From the NCBI RefSeq assembly GCF_936916975.1, contig NZ_CAKZGO010000024.1, positions 122,386-186,385 on the forward strand: 64,000 nucleotides of DNA. The letters run 5' to 3'. The translations under genes were made by a program, and so were the position numbers. The stretch is from an uncultured Dongia sp. Its GTDB lineage: Bacteria; Pseudomonadota; Alphaproteobacteria; Dongiales; Dongiaceae. This document shows positions 41,523 to 50,146 of this stretch, piece by piece. The notes beneath the pieces were generated by a model. It worked only from the letters and a program-made list of their open reading frames with translations, was not told where the DNA came from and ran no database searches. Position 1 is the first letter of the stretch. The number at the start of each line of letters is the position of its first letter.

Positions 41523-43598
41523 CTACCGCGCCTGCACCCGCGACAGGAACTCTTCCACGGCCTGACGCAGATTGGCCTGCTCGCTCATCATGCCGTCGAC
41601 CGAGGTCAGCAGCTCATTGGCCGCCGATCCGGTACGCTGGTTGGAGCTTGCCACCATGGCAATGGTCGAGGTGACCTCCTGCGTACCGCGGGCCGCCTGC
41701 TGTACGCTGCTGGCGATCTCCGCCGTGGCGGCACCCTGTTCTTCGACGGCGGCCGAGATGGCGACCGCATCTTCGCGGATCTTACCGATGGCGCGCGACA
41801 CGCTCTTGATCGCGTTCATGGCACCGGACGAGGTCGTCTGAATCTCGCCCACGAAGCCGGCAATATCCTTGGTGGCGGATGCCGTCTGGTTGGCGAGGTT
41901 TTTCACCTCCTGCGCCACCACGGCAAAGCCCTTGCCCGCATCGCCGGCGCGCGCTGCCTCGATCGTGGCGTTGAGGGCGAGAAGATTGGTCTGCGCCGCG
42001 ATCTTCTCGATGAGGCTGACCACATCGCCGATCCGTTGCGCCGCTGCCGCCAGGGCGTCGAAGATCCGGTCGGTCTGCTCGGCTTCGCTCACTGCCTCGC
42101 TGGCGCCGTCCGCGCTGGCCGACACGCGCCGCGTGATTTCGGCGATAGAAGCCGACAATTCCTCGGTCGCGGCCGCCACGGTCTGCACATTGACCGCCGC
42201 TTCATTGGCCGCCGCCGACACCGTGGTCGCCTGCGAACTTGATTCGACCGCAAGACTGTTGAGGCTGCCGGCTGTCGTCTTCACCTGGTCGGTGGTGCCG
42301 GCGATGGCGGTCAGCGAGCGTTTGACCAACCCATCGAACTGCGCGCACAGCGATTGCAGGTCACGACCATGTTGCAGCTCGGCCTCGCGCTTCGCGGCGG
42401 CGTCGCGCTCCAGGCGCTCCGCCTCCAGCGCATTGATGCGCAGGCTTTCCAGCGCATTGGACAAGCCGCCGAGTTCGTCCGGGTAGCGTGCTTCCGGCAC
42501 CGGCTGTTCGAAATTGCGCTGCGACAGGCGGGACACGGATTGCATCAGCGCGTTGATCGGCCGGGTGAGGCGGCTCAGCGTGGCGCCGATGCCGACGACC
42601 GGCAAGACCAGTGCCACCAGCAAGGCGATGCCGGCGGCGATCATCACGGTCAATGCCGCCTGGCGCTTGGCCTCGGCATGATCGACCGCTTCGTCCAAGG
42701 CGGCGAAGCCCACGGCGAGGATCGCCTCGAACGGGCTGTTGCACATCTTGTTATACTCTTTGACGGGCATTGCCGGCTCGCCGCTGCCATTGAGCCCTTC
42801 CATGAGCGTATTCATCTTGCCCTGCACATCGCTGGTGGCCGTCCGCATTGCGGTGACCGCGTCGCGGATGCGCGCCGGCTCACTCGGCCGGTTGATCAAT
42901 TCCTCAAGCTGCGTCAGCGTGATGCCATAGGCGCCGATGCGGTCATGCCATTTGGCGGCGACGGCAGCATCGACGGGATTGTTCTTGAGCATATTGGGCC
43001 GCAGCAACGAACATTGCAGGCCGAACTGGTCTCGGATGGTCCAGGCGCTGCGGCGCACCTGGATCATCTCGGCGACATAGGGGTCCTGCAGGCGCACTGA
43101 ATTCCCCAGCTGCACCGCAACTGCGGAAAGACTGCTGGTCAGCGTGCTGATCGATTCGCGCCATGGCTCCGGCCCGCCGGAGCTGCGCTCCGCCAGCGGC
43201 TTGGCGAACTCCGCATCGACCAGCTTGTTCTTCTCGATCTGGTTCTCGAAGCTTGCAGTAAGCTCCCCCACCAGCTTCTCCTTGTCGGGAATGTCGATAG
43301 TGTCGATGGCCGCTACTGCTGCCTGGTATTTCGCGTCCACGTCAGCGCGCATCTCGGTCAGCGCCGCTGTGGCGTCGCCCTCGCTGCTCAACGCATTGGT
43401 CACCTTGGCCAGCTGCCCGCGCACCCCGAGGATGGCGGTGAACAGCACCCTATCCGTCTCGGTCGCATCCGTGACCTCGACGGCGGAGCGATAATCGCGG
43501 AAGCCGCCGATGGCGACGAAGCCTGTGGCGATCACCAGGCCGATGAGGGTGATGCTTTGCAGGACGATGAGCAGGCGCGAAACGGACGTGCGGAACAT
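41523..43598 (-). CDS. Methyl-accepting chemotaxis protein
   Basis: The 691-residue chemoreceptor has a first span (about 8-32), a periplasmic sensor of about 280 residues (mostly helical, 4HB/nitrate-sensor-like in look), a second span (about 312-335), HAMP (about 337-390) and the cytoplasmic signalling domain with the hairpin tip [23 protein letters not shown] around 560. No CheR-docking pentapeptide is present at the C-terminus. It should signal to CheA/CheW; the ligand is unknown. A 280-bp gap separates it from the sulfatase-fold gene, so it likely has its own promoter. Confidence 0.9.
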   Translation of the reverse strand: MFRTSVSRLLIVLQSITLIGLVIATGFVAIGGFRDYRSAVEVTDATETDRVLFTAILGVRGQLAKVTNALSSEGDATAALTEMRADVDAKYQAAVAAIDTIDIPDKEKLVGELTASFENQIEKNKLVDAEFAKPLAERSSGGPEPWRESISTLTSSLSAVAVQLGNSVRLQDPYVAEMIQVRRSAWTIRDQFGLQCSLLRPNMLKNNPVDAAVAAKWHDRIGAYGITLTQLEELINRPSEPARIRDAVTAMRTATSDVQGKMNTLMEGLNGSGEPAMPVKEYNKMCNSPFEAILAVGFAALDEAVDHAEAKRQAALTVMIAAGIALLVALVLPVVGIGATLSRLTRPINALMQSVSRLSQRNFEQPVPEARYPDELGGLSNALESLRINALEAERLERDAAAKREAELQHGRDLQSLCAQFDGLVKRSLTAIAGTTDQVKTTAGSLNSLAVESSSQATTVSAAANEAAVNVQTVAAATEELSASIAEITRRVSASADGASEAVSEAEQTDRIFDALAAAAQRIGDVVSLIEKIAAQTNLLALNATIEAARAGDAGKGFAVVAQEVKNLANQTASATKDIAGFVGEIQTTSSGAMNAIKSVSRAIGKIREDAVAISAAVEEQGAATAEIASSVQQAARGTQEVTSTIAMVASSNQRTGSAANELLTSVDGMMSEQANLRQAVEEFLSRVQAR

Positions 43599-43855
43599 GG
43601 GTTCTCACTCATGGCTCGATTATGCCGGCAGGCACGCATCCGCACTCAAGCGATGAAAGGTAGCGGTAGGCCCCCGGCTTCCGCGCCATTCTGCCGGGCA
43701 ATCCCTTAAGGAAGCTTAACCGGCAGCAGCGAAGCTGCTGATTTCCGTGGCTTTTGTGGCGCAGAAATCCGAAAGCTCACACACGGCCCGCGGAAATCTA
43801 CGGCTGCACACGGATCCTTCGCGCGATGCTTAAGGTGAATTTTCCGTTACGGCGT

Positions 43856-43904
43856 TTTGGGTGACAGCCTGAACCCCGTCACCCTTTGGGTGACAGCCTA
43901 AACC
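43856..43904. repeat. Direct repeat across the stop codon of the sulfatase-fold gene
   Basis: TTTGGGTGACAGCCTGAACC (43856-43875) recurs at 43885-43904 with one mismatch, period 29 bp. The second copy is the last coding stretch of the minus-strand gene; the first lies just past its stop. Confidence 0.75.
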
Positions 43905-45204
43905 ACGTGACCTCGCCCGTGGTGAAGAGATCGCGCGCCTTGCGATACCACAGCGGCGGGGCGTGATCACCGACGATCAGGATGTCGGTGGGCGGCATGC
44001 CGGGCTGGGACCATTCCTCGGCGATGGTCTGCAGCAATTCGATCCAGGCATCGGTCATGACGCACACTTCCCGTTCCGGCACTGGGCCATTGCGGGTCTT
44101 GCAGTCGAGATGCTGGTAGCCCTGGTCGACCAGCACCGGGATATGGGTATTGACGGTCAGCAGATAGGTGAATTGCGGGCTGGTCGCTTCCCGGATGCGT
44201 TTTGCCACCCGCTTTACCAAGGCCGGGTCGCAAATGCCGACGAACACACTGCCGCAGAGTTGCTCGCCGGGCTGATAGACATCCGAACCGAAGTACCGTT
44301 CCTGGAAGCCGATATTGGGCCACCAATCCGACCGCTCGAACATCTCGCCGGAAAAGCCGTGATAGGCGGATGTCTGGTAGCCGAAGGCGCCCATGCGGAA
44401 CGGCAGGCAGTTGAGATCCGGTTTTGCCAGCCGGTCGAGATAACTGTCATGGGTCCCGCAGAACTCGCGCATCTCGGCTGCGGTGGTGCCGCCGATGAAA
44501 CTGTTCGTGCCTTCGGTAATGTCGTAGCGGGCACCGATATCTGAGGACGCGATCGCGTCTTCCAGCAGCTTCTGCTGCGCGGGGTCAGCGAAATGCCCCA
44601 TCGCCTCGACGAGCACCACCAGCATATGGCGGCCATTGGGCTTTTCGATCCGCTTGATGAAGCCGGAATTCTTCATCGCCGAATCGAACGTGATATCGCG
44701 CCCCACATCGAGCCAGAAATTGGAATGCCGCGGTGTGTTGAGCGCGACATCGGCCGGCACGGCCACGATACCCAGAAACAGCATCGGCAGCCAGCCGGCG
44801 CGGCGCAGGACCCTCGCATGGCGCAGCAGCAGATAGAAGGTGTAGCCGAACACCGCGACCAGCGTGACGATCAGCACGATATAAAGCTTCGAGCTCAGGA
44901 TATCGAGCTCGTGGATGAATTGCAGCGCGAAGACCGCCTCCGTCAAGGTGAGGCCGAACATCTGTGTGGCGCAGAACATGATGTCGAAAGCAAGCGCTGC
45001 GGCGAACAGCAGGATCACCAATGGCCCCGGCAGGAAGCGGATACTGGCCGCGGCCAGCAGATAGAGAATGATCGGCAGCGTGCGTGGGGGCACACTGATG
45101 CCGAGCAGGGCCAGAACAACGAAGGCCAGATTGGGCAGGATCAGCCCGACGATCACCAGCATGATCGATGGCCGGCGCAGCCATGCCGCCAAGGCTCTCA
45201 CCAT
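43879..45204 (-). CDS. Membrane sulfatase-fold (alkaline phosphatase superfamily) protein
   Basis: The 441-residue protein has four to five N-terminal spans (about 12-150) and an extracytoplasmic sulfatase/LTA-synthase-like domain. Likely metal-site elements are the Glu in LVVLVEAMGHF, the Thr-rich loop EGTNSFIGGTTAAEM that normally holds the nucleophile, and the late GDHAPPLW. Such enzymes move phosphoglycerol or phosphoethanolamine onto glycans or lipids, or cleave sulfate; which applies here is unclear. Its ATG overlaps the stop of the acetylpolyamine amidohydrolase gene by one base (TGATG), so it belongs to that operon, although its biochemical link is not obvious. Confidence 0.75.
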   Translation of the reverse strand: MVRALAAWLRRPSIMLVIVGLILPNLAFVVLALLGISVPPRTLPIILYLLAAASIRFLPGPLVILLFAAALAFDIMFCATQMFGLTLTEAVFALQFIHELDILSSKLYIVLIVTLVAVFGYTFYLLLRHARVLRRAGWLPMLFLGIVAVPADVALNTPRHSNFWLDVGRDITFDSAMKNSGFIKRIEKPNGRHMLVVLVEAMGHFADPAQQKLLEDAIASSDIGARYDITEGTNSFIGGTTAAEMREFCGTHDSYLDRLAKPDLNCLPFRMGAFGYQTSAYHGFSGEMFERSDWWPNIGFQERYFGSDVYQPGEQLCGSVFVGICDPALVKRVAKRIREATSPQFTYLLTVNTHIPVLVDQGYQHLDCKTRNGPVPEREVCVMTDAWIELLQTIAEEWSQPGMPPTDILIVGDHAPPLWYRKARDLFTTGEVTWFRLSPKG

Positions 45205-46235
45205 CAGGCCCTCTGCTCGAAGCCCAGCAGCACGTTCACCGTGTTGACGCCCAAGGCCTCGACCGCATAACCGCCCTCCATCACAAAGAGTGTCGGCAAC
45301 TCGGCCCAGGCGATGCGATCGCCCAGCCGCTGGTAATCGTCATGGCCGAGCTTGAAGCGCGAGATCGGATCATGCTCGAAGGTGTCGAGGCCGAGCGAAA
45401 CCACTAAGGCTTCCGCGCCATACTCCCGGATGCGCTTCAGTGCCACATCGAGCGCCTGGGTGTAATGGGCCCAGTCGGTGCCCCAGGGGAGTGGCAAATT
45501 CAAATGATAGCCCTCGCCTGGACCGGCGCCGATCTCGTCGGCATAGCCGATGAAATAGGGAAACTCCTGTTTCGGGTCGGCATGCAGCGACACGGTCAGC
45601 ACGTCGTTGCGTTCATAGAACATCTGCTGCGTGCCATTGCCATGGTGGTAGTCGACATCGAGGATGGCGACGCGCTTGGCGCCCTGGTCGCGGAAGGCCT
45701 GCGCCGCGATGCCGGCATTGTTGAGGAAGCAATAGCCGCCGTAGAAATCGCTGCCGGCATGGTGTCCCGGCGGCCGGCACAGCGCAAAGGCCGCCCGCTC
45801 CCCTGTGGCCACCAGTTTCTGCGCGGTCAGCGCCACCTGGGCGGAGGAGAGGACCGCGCGCCAGGTGCCGGGCGTGATCGGTGTCCCGGCATCGATCGCG
45901 TAATAGCCGAGCTTGCCGTCGATCGAGTCAGAGAGGCGCCGGCCCAATCCCGGCACCGGCCAGACATGGGGCAGGGCATCGAAGGTCCGCCCCGTCGCTG
46001 CCCATTCGTCCCAGGCCGTTTGCAGGAATTGCACCAGCCCCAGGTCATGAACGCGCAGGATCGGCGTCAGTCCGAAATCCTGCGGCGCCAGAACCTCGCC
46101 AAGCTTGGCGGCATGCACGCGATCAAGCACGATCTCGGCGCGCCGGGGCATTTCATGCGCCTTCATGAACTGCCCTTCCAGCAGCTCATGCTTGCCGTCA
46201 TGCAGCCGGTGATCTTCGCTATAGACCGTTCTCAT
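45204..46235 (-). CDS. Acetylpolyamine amidohydrolase (histone deacetylase family)
   Basis: The 343-residue zinc deacetylase matches Mycoplana-type acetylpolyamine amidohydrolase in length and from the first residues (MRTVYSEDHRLHD). Key segments are CRPPGHHAG (tandem His), GGYCFLNN, DVDYHHGNGT (zinc Asp and His), SLGLDTFEHDP (second zinc Asp) and VMEGGYAV. It should remove acetyl groups from N-acetylputrescine or related acylated polyamines in the cytoplasm. The start at 46235 is set by that family N-terminus; the frame runs on to 46385 but overlaps the amidase gene. It sits 10 bp after the amidase, in an operon downstream of polyamine transporter genes. Confidence 0.92.
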   Translation of the reverse strand: MRTVYSEDHRLHDGKHELLEGQFMKAHEMPRRAEIVLDRVHAAKLGEVLAPQDFGLTPILRVHDLGLVQFLQTAWDEWAATGRTFDALPHVWPVPGLGRRLSDSIDGKLGYYAIDAGTPITPGTWRAVLSSAQVALTAQKLVATGERAAFALCRPPGHHAGSDFYGGYCFLNNAGIAAQAFRDQGAKRVAILDVDYHHGNGTQQMFYERNDVLTVSLHADPKQEFPYFIGYADEIGAGPGEGYHLNLPLPWGTDWAHYTQALDVALKRIREYGAEALVVSLGLDTFEHDPISRFKLGHDDYQRLGDRIAWAELPTLFVMEGGYAVEALGVNTVNVLLGFEQRA

Positions 46236-46245
46236 GATGTCGATC

Positions 46246-47682
46246 CTAGAACTTGGGCCGCGACCGGGTCTTGGTGTACCAGCCGCCGACCGCTTCCTCA
46301 TAGGCGACGCCGGCGCGGAACACATCGGCATCGGAATAGGTGCGGCCGATGATCTGGATCGAGGTGGGCACGCCGTTGCTGGCATGACCCGTCGGCACCG
46401 CCAGCACCGGGCAGCGCGACAGCGTGTTGAACGGCGTCGTCATGCACCAGGCCAGCGTCTTGGGCAAGGGCGATACCTTGCCGTTGATGCGCACCTCGTC
46501 CTTGCGTTCGTCGAAATCGGCCTTGACCGCGGGCAGCGCGTTGGTCGGGCAGATGAAGACATCGTATTTCTCCATCATCGGGCCGAAGGTGTCGTACATT
46601 TTGGCAGCACCCTCCATCGATTTCAGGAATTTGGCGGGCGTGGATTTGACGGCCTTCTTGCCGAAATCAACCGCGTAATCGGTCATGATACGGCGGTGCT
46701 TCTTCGCCACCCCGGCCATCAGCGAGCCGAAGAGATGTGTGAGATGCGCGATGCCGGTATCGATCGCCTCGCGCCCCCACCCCAAATCGACTTCCTCAAC
46801 CGTGGCGCCCAGACTCTTGAAGACGCGCAGGGCCTTCTTCATGTTGGCGACCACCTCGGTATCGACGTCAAAGAAGCCGAGATCGAAGGAATAGGCGATC
46901 TTCCAGCCCTTGATCGGCTTGTAATCGGTGGGCAGCCGCAGCTTCGGCCGCAACGAGGCGATGTCATGCGGGCTCGGCCCGCAGATCACGTTCTGCAGCA
47001 GGATGGCGTCCTGGATCGAGCGTGCCATCGGTCCGGTATGGCAATAGGGATCGAGGTTGAACGGCGCATCATCGGCATTGCGGCCATAAGGCGGCTTGAA
47101 GCCGACCACGCCGCAGGCGCCGGCAGGAATGCGGATCGACCCGCCGATATCCGAGCCGGTCGCCAGCGGCGCTGTCCCGGCCGCCAGCGAGGCACCTGAG
47201 CCGCCCGATGAGCCGCCGGTCGTGAAGCGCCGGTTCCAGGGATTGCGCGTAACGCCCCACATCTTTGAGTGCGTATAGGCGGCGCAGGAAAATTCCGGCG
47301 TCGCGGTCCGCGCATGCACGATGCCGCCCGCCTTGAGAATGCGCTCATTGTTGACCGAGGTCTTGTCCGGCACAAAATCCTTGGCGGTGAGCGAGCCATA
47401 CGATGTCGGTTTGCCGGCGATCCAGCTCTCATCCTTGATGGCGATCGGCAGGCCTTCGAGCGCGCCGACGCGGCCATCCTTCTTCATGAACTTGGCTTCG
47501 GCGGCCTTGGCAAGGTCCATCGCCTCGTCGTAATGCGTGAAGGTGAAGGCGTTGATCTTCGGCTGCACCTCTTCGGCGCGCGTGATGACCGCTTCCATGA
47601 GCTCGACCGGCGAGAGCTTCCGCTTGCGGAACAACGCCGCCGCCTCGGTCGCAGTCATATAGATGAGATCGTCGTTCTTCAT
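46246..47682 (-). CDS. Amidase-signature family amidohydrolase
   Basis: The 478-residue serine amidase has the complete Ser-Ser-Lys triad: K83 (IAIKDE), S158 (TTGGSSGG) and S182 (SDIGGSIR), with the 99- and 24-residue spacings typical of the family. It hydrolyses carboxamide bonds; the family includes NylA (cyclic nylon-dimer hydrolase), GatA and aryl- and acylamidases. No signal peptide is seen, so it is cytosolic. ATG 47682 has AGGGGAA just upstream. Its neighbours are two NylB-type hydrolases upstream and a polyamine deacetylase downstream, which points to an amide or acylated-amine substrate rather than a role in tRNA charging. Confidence 0.9.
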   Translation of the reverse strand: MKNDDLIYMTATEAAALFRKRKLSPVELMEAVITRAEEVQPKINAFTFTHYDEAMDLAKAAEAKFMKKDGRVGALEGLPIAIKDESWIAGKPTSYGSLTAKDFVPDKTSVNNERILKAGGIVHARTATPEFSCAAYTHSKMWGVTRNPWNRRFTTGGSSGGSGASLAAGTAPLATGSDIGGSIRIPAGACGVVGFKPPYGRNADDAPFNLDPYCHTGPMARSIQDAILLQNVICGPSPHDIASLRPKLRLPTDYKPIKGWKIAYSFDLGFFDVDTEVVANMKKALRVFKSLGATVEEVDLGWGREAIDTGIAHLTHLFGSLMAGVAKKHRRIMTDYAVDFGKKAVKSTPAKFLKSMEGAAKMYDTFGPMMEKYDVFICPTNALPAVKADFDERKDEVRINGKVSPLPKTLAWCMTTPFNTLSRCPVLAVPTGHASNGVPTSIQIIGRTYSDADVFRAGVAYEEAVGGWYTKTRSRPKF

Positions 47683-47698
47683 GATGTTCCCCTGTTGC

Positions 47699-48862
47699 TC
47701 ATGACTCTTGAAGCGCCCGCTTGATCGCCTGCAACGCCGCCAGCGTTTCACGCAGCAGGGTGTTGTTGCGGAAATCCGGCCAGCTGGAGAGCTTCACCGC
47801 GGTAAACCCCGCCGCCGGATCGCTATAGATCAGCTGCCCGAACACGCCGCGTGCCAGCAGCACAGGCGTTGTGTGATCCTCGTGCCAGAACTGGTGCTGA
47901 TAGGCGCCTTTGGGCGTGGCGATCCGGTAATCGCCGGTGAATTTCGCATGGTCGCCGAAGCGGCATTTGCGCACCCAGTCGCTGGACACCACCTGCCGGC
48001 CGTTGAAGAACCCATCCTGTGTCAGCATCTCGCCGAAGCGGGCATAATCACGCAGGCAAGCGTTGAACCCGCCATCCGCCAGCGCATAGCCTGAAGGGTC
48101 GACGGTGTAATTGGCGCTCTCCTCCGCCCCCAAGGGCTGCCACAGATCGCGGCTGACGATCTCCGGCAGCCGCAAGCCGCTGATGCGCTCCAGCACAAAG
48201 GCCAGCACATCTGTCTCGATCGAGCGATAGGCAAAGCGCGCGCCATGCTCGGCTTCCTTCTGCGTGAGGCCTTGAATCACTTCCCAGACCGAATTCGGCC
48301 AGTGTCGCGTGTCGCCGACGGGCTTTTCCTTCCAGCCGCAGGCCACATCGATCCGGCCGATATCGGAATAGGGGTCGGTATAGGTCTCGTCGAAGGCCAC
48401 GCCGCTGGTCATGTCCAGCACATGCTGGATCTTGGCGCCTTTATAGGCGGTGGCGCCGAGCTCCGGCAGATAGTCGGTGATCAAGCCGTCGACATCGAGC
48501 TGGCCGCGCGCTGCGAAAATGCCGGCCAGAATCCCGATCAGCGACTTCCCCACCGATTGCGACAGATGCAGCGTGCGCTCGTTCATGCCGTTGAAATAAC
48601 GCTCCGCCACCACGGCGCCCCGGTGCAGCACGATGAAACCATCGGTGAAGGTGGCATCGAGGAACCGGCCGATATCGGATGGTCCCGCTTCGCCCTGATA
48701 GGTAATCGCCTCGATCGGCCGCGGCGCACGGGGGAAGATCGATGCCGGTTCGCGACCGCGCCACACTTCCGCCGTGGGGACGATCTCGCGCACATGCTGG
48801 AAGCTCCAGCGGTTGATCGGCGCCCTATCCCAATTGTCCCGTGTCCATCGAGGTGCGGTCAT
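47699..48862 (-). CDS. NylB-type serine hydrolase, paralogue 1
   Basis: The 387-residue beta-lactamase-fold enzyme matches the 6-aminohexanoate-dimer hydrolase family through NRWSFQH near the N-terminus, FTDGFIVLH, the SxxK catalytic motif (S103-V-G-K106), YLPELG, the catalytic-loop tyrosine Y212 and the late AVKLSSWPDF. Residues aligning with NylB Tyr170 and Asp181, which favour amide over ester hydrolysis, appear to be Y161 and D172; the Asn266 equivalent is Ile. No signal peptide is present. It lies 9 bp after its tandem paralogue and 16 bp before the amidase. The true substrate is unknown. Confidence 0.85.
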   Translation of the reverse strand: MTAPRWTRDNWDRAPINRWSFQHVREIVPTAEVWRGREPASIFPRAPRPIEAITYQGEAGPSDIGRFLDATFTDGFIVLHRGAVVAERYFNGMNERTLHLSQSVGKSLIGILAGIFAARGQLDVDGLITDYLPELGATAYKGAKIQHVLDMTSGVAFDETYTDPYSDIGRIDVACGWKEKPVGDTRHWPNSVWEVIQGLTQKEAEHGARFAYRSIETDVLAFVLERISGLRLPEIVSRDLWQPLGAEESANYTVDPSGYALADGGFNACLRDYARFGEMLTQDGFFNGRQVVSSDWVRKCRFGDHAKFTGDYRIATPKGAYQHQFWHEDHTTPVLLARGVFGQLIYSDPAAGFTAVKLSSWPDFRNNTLLRETLAALQAIKRALQES

Positions 48863-48871
48863 GATCGGAAA

Positions 48872-50095
48872 TCACCCCTGGGTCAGCGCCCGCTTGATGG
48901 CATGAATCGCCTGGATGCTTTCCAGATAGAAGGCATCATTGAGAAAGTCCGGCCAGCTCGACAGCTTGACCGCGACGAAGTCGTTTGCCGGGTCGGTATA
49001 GATCCACTGGCCGAACACGCCGAGGCATTGCAGCACAGGCGTGCCCACATCCTCGATCCAGAACTGGTTGTGATAGCTGCCTTTGGGCATGGTGGCACGT
49101 GTCGCGGCATCGAACAAATCCGGCTTGCCGCGCCGCGTCTCTTCGATCCAGGCCTTCGGCACGATCTGGCTGCCGTTATAGAAGCCGTCCTGTGCCACCA
49201 TCTGGCCAAAGCGCGCATAGTCGCGCAAAGTTGCGTTGAAGCCGCCGCAGGCGAGGCCATAGCCGCCCGGATCGACCGTGAAGCTCGCACTCTCATCGGT
49301 GCCGAGTTTCTGCCAGATCTCGCGGCTGATCAATTCCGGCAGCCGCAAGCCGCTGATGCGTTCGATGGCGAAGGCCACGACATCGGTCTCGATCGAGCGG
49401 TAGTGAAACCGCGCGCCATGTTCGGCTTCTTTCGTCTTGAGCCCCAGAATCTGGTCCCACATCGTGCGCGGCCAGGGGCGCGTGTCGCCCTCGGGCTTGG
49501 GCTTCCAGCCGGAGGCGACATCGGTCTGCCCGACATCGGAAAAGGGATCGGTATATTCTTCCGAATAGGCAACGCCCGAACTCATGTCGAGCATGTGCTG
49601 GACCTTGGCGCCGGCATAGGCCGTCGTGGCGAGTTCCGGCAGATAGGTCGTGATCGGCGCCTGCGGGTCTAGAAGTCCACGCCCGGCATAGATCCCGGCC
49701 AGCACGCCCAGGAACGACTTCGCCACCGATTGCGACAGATGCAGCGACCGCGGTCCCATGCCGTTGGCATAATGCTCCATGGCGATGGCGCCTTTATGGA
49801 GCACGATGAAGCCGTCGGTGTAGCTGGCGTCGAGAAAATCGGCGACCGAAATGTCGCCGCGCGCGGATTGAAAGGTGATGGGGGCGAGATGCCGCGGCGC
49901 ACGCTTGAACGCTTGCGCCGGATTGGGGCCGCGCCAGACTTCGGCAGTCGGCAGAATCTCGCGGATATGCTGGAACGCCCAGCGGTTCCACGGCCCTCGG
50001 TCCCAATCCTGGATCGGCACCGGAAATGTCGGCGGCGACCCCCGCATGATCAATGTCGGGTCGATCGCAGCGTCGCTGTCTGAAGGATGCGGCAT
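48872..50095 (-). CDS. NylB-type serine hydrolase, paralogue 2
   Basis: The 407-residue tandem paralogue of the next gene shares the same motifs: NRWAFQH, YTDGFIVLH, S123-V-A-K126, Y232, VKLSSWPDF. The positions matching NylB Tyr170 and Asp181 are Y181 and D192; the Asn266 equivalent is Ala. It has an extra N-terminal stretch of about 20 residues. No ribosome-binding site is visible before ATG 50095, which directly abuts a terminator T-run; an ATG at 50047 is an alternative start. The pair has clearly diverged, suggesting different substrate ranges rather than a recent dosage duplication. Confidence 0.85.
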   Translation of the reverse strand: MPHPSDSDAAIDPTLIMRGSPPTFPVPIQDWDRGPWNRWAFQHIREILPTAEVWRGPNPAQAFKRAPRHLAPITFQSARGDISVADFLDASYTDGFIVLHKGAIAMEHYANGMGPRSLHLSQSVAKSFLGVLAGIYAGRGLLDPQAPITTYLPELATTAYAGAKVQHMLDMSSGVAYSEEYTDPFSDVGQTDVASGWKPKPEGDTRPWPRTMWDQILGLKTKEAEHGARFHYRSIETDVVAFAIERISGLRLPELISREIWQKLGTDESASFTVDPGGYGLACGGFNATLRDYARFGQMVAQDGFYNGSQIVPKAWIEETRRGKPDLFDAATRATMPKGSYHNQFWIEDVGTPVLQCLGVFGQWIYTDPANDFVAVKLSSWPDFLNDAFYLESIQAIHAIKRALTQG

Positions 50096-50100
50096 GATAA

Positions 50101-50135
50101 AGAAAATCCCGGCAGTCTTGCGACCGCCGGGATCA
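50101..50135 (-). terminator. Rho-independent terminator after potD, before the hydrolase genes
   Basis: On the minus strand, a 10-position stem (50126-50135 with 50108-50117, one mismatch) and an 8-nt loop run into TTTTCTTT. It starts 12 bp past the potD-like stop and ends 5 bp before the hydrolase start. Confidence 0.75.
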
Positions 50136-50146
50136 GCTTTGTCAGC

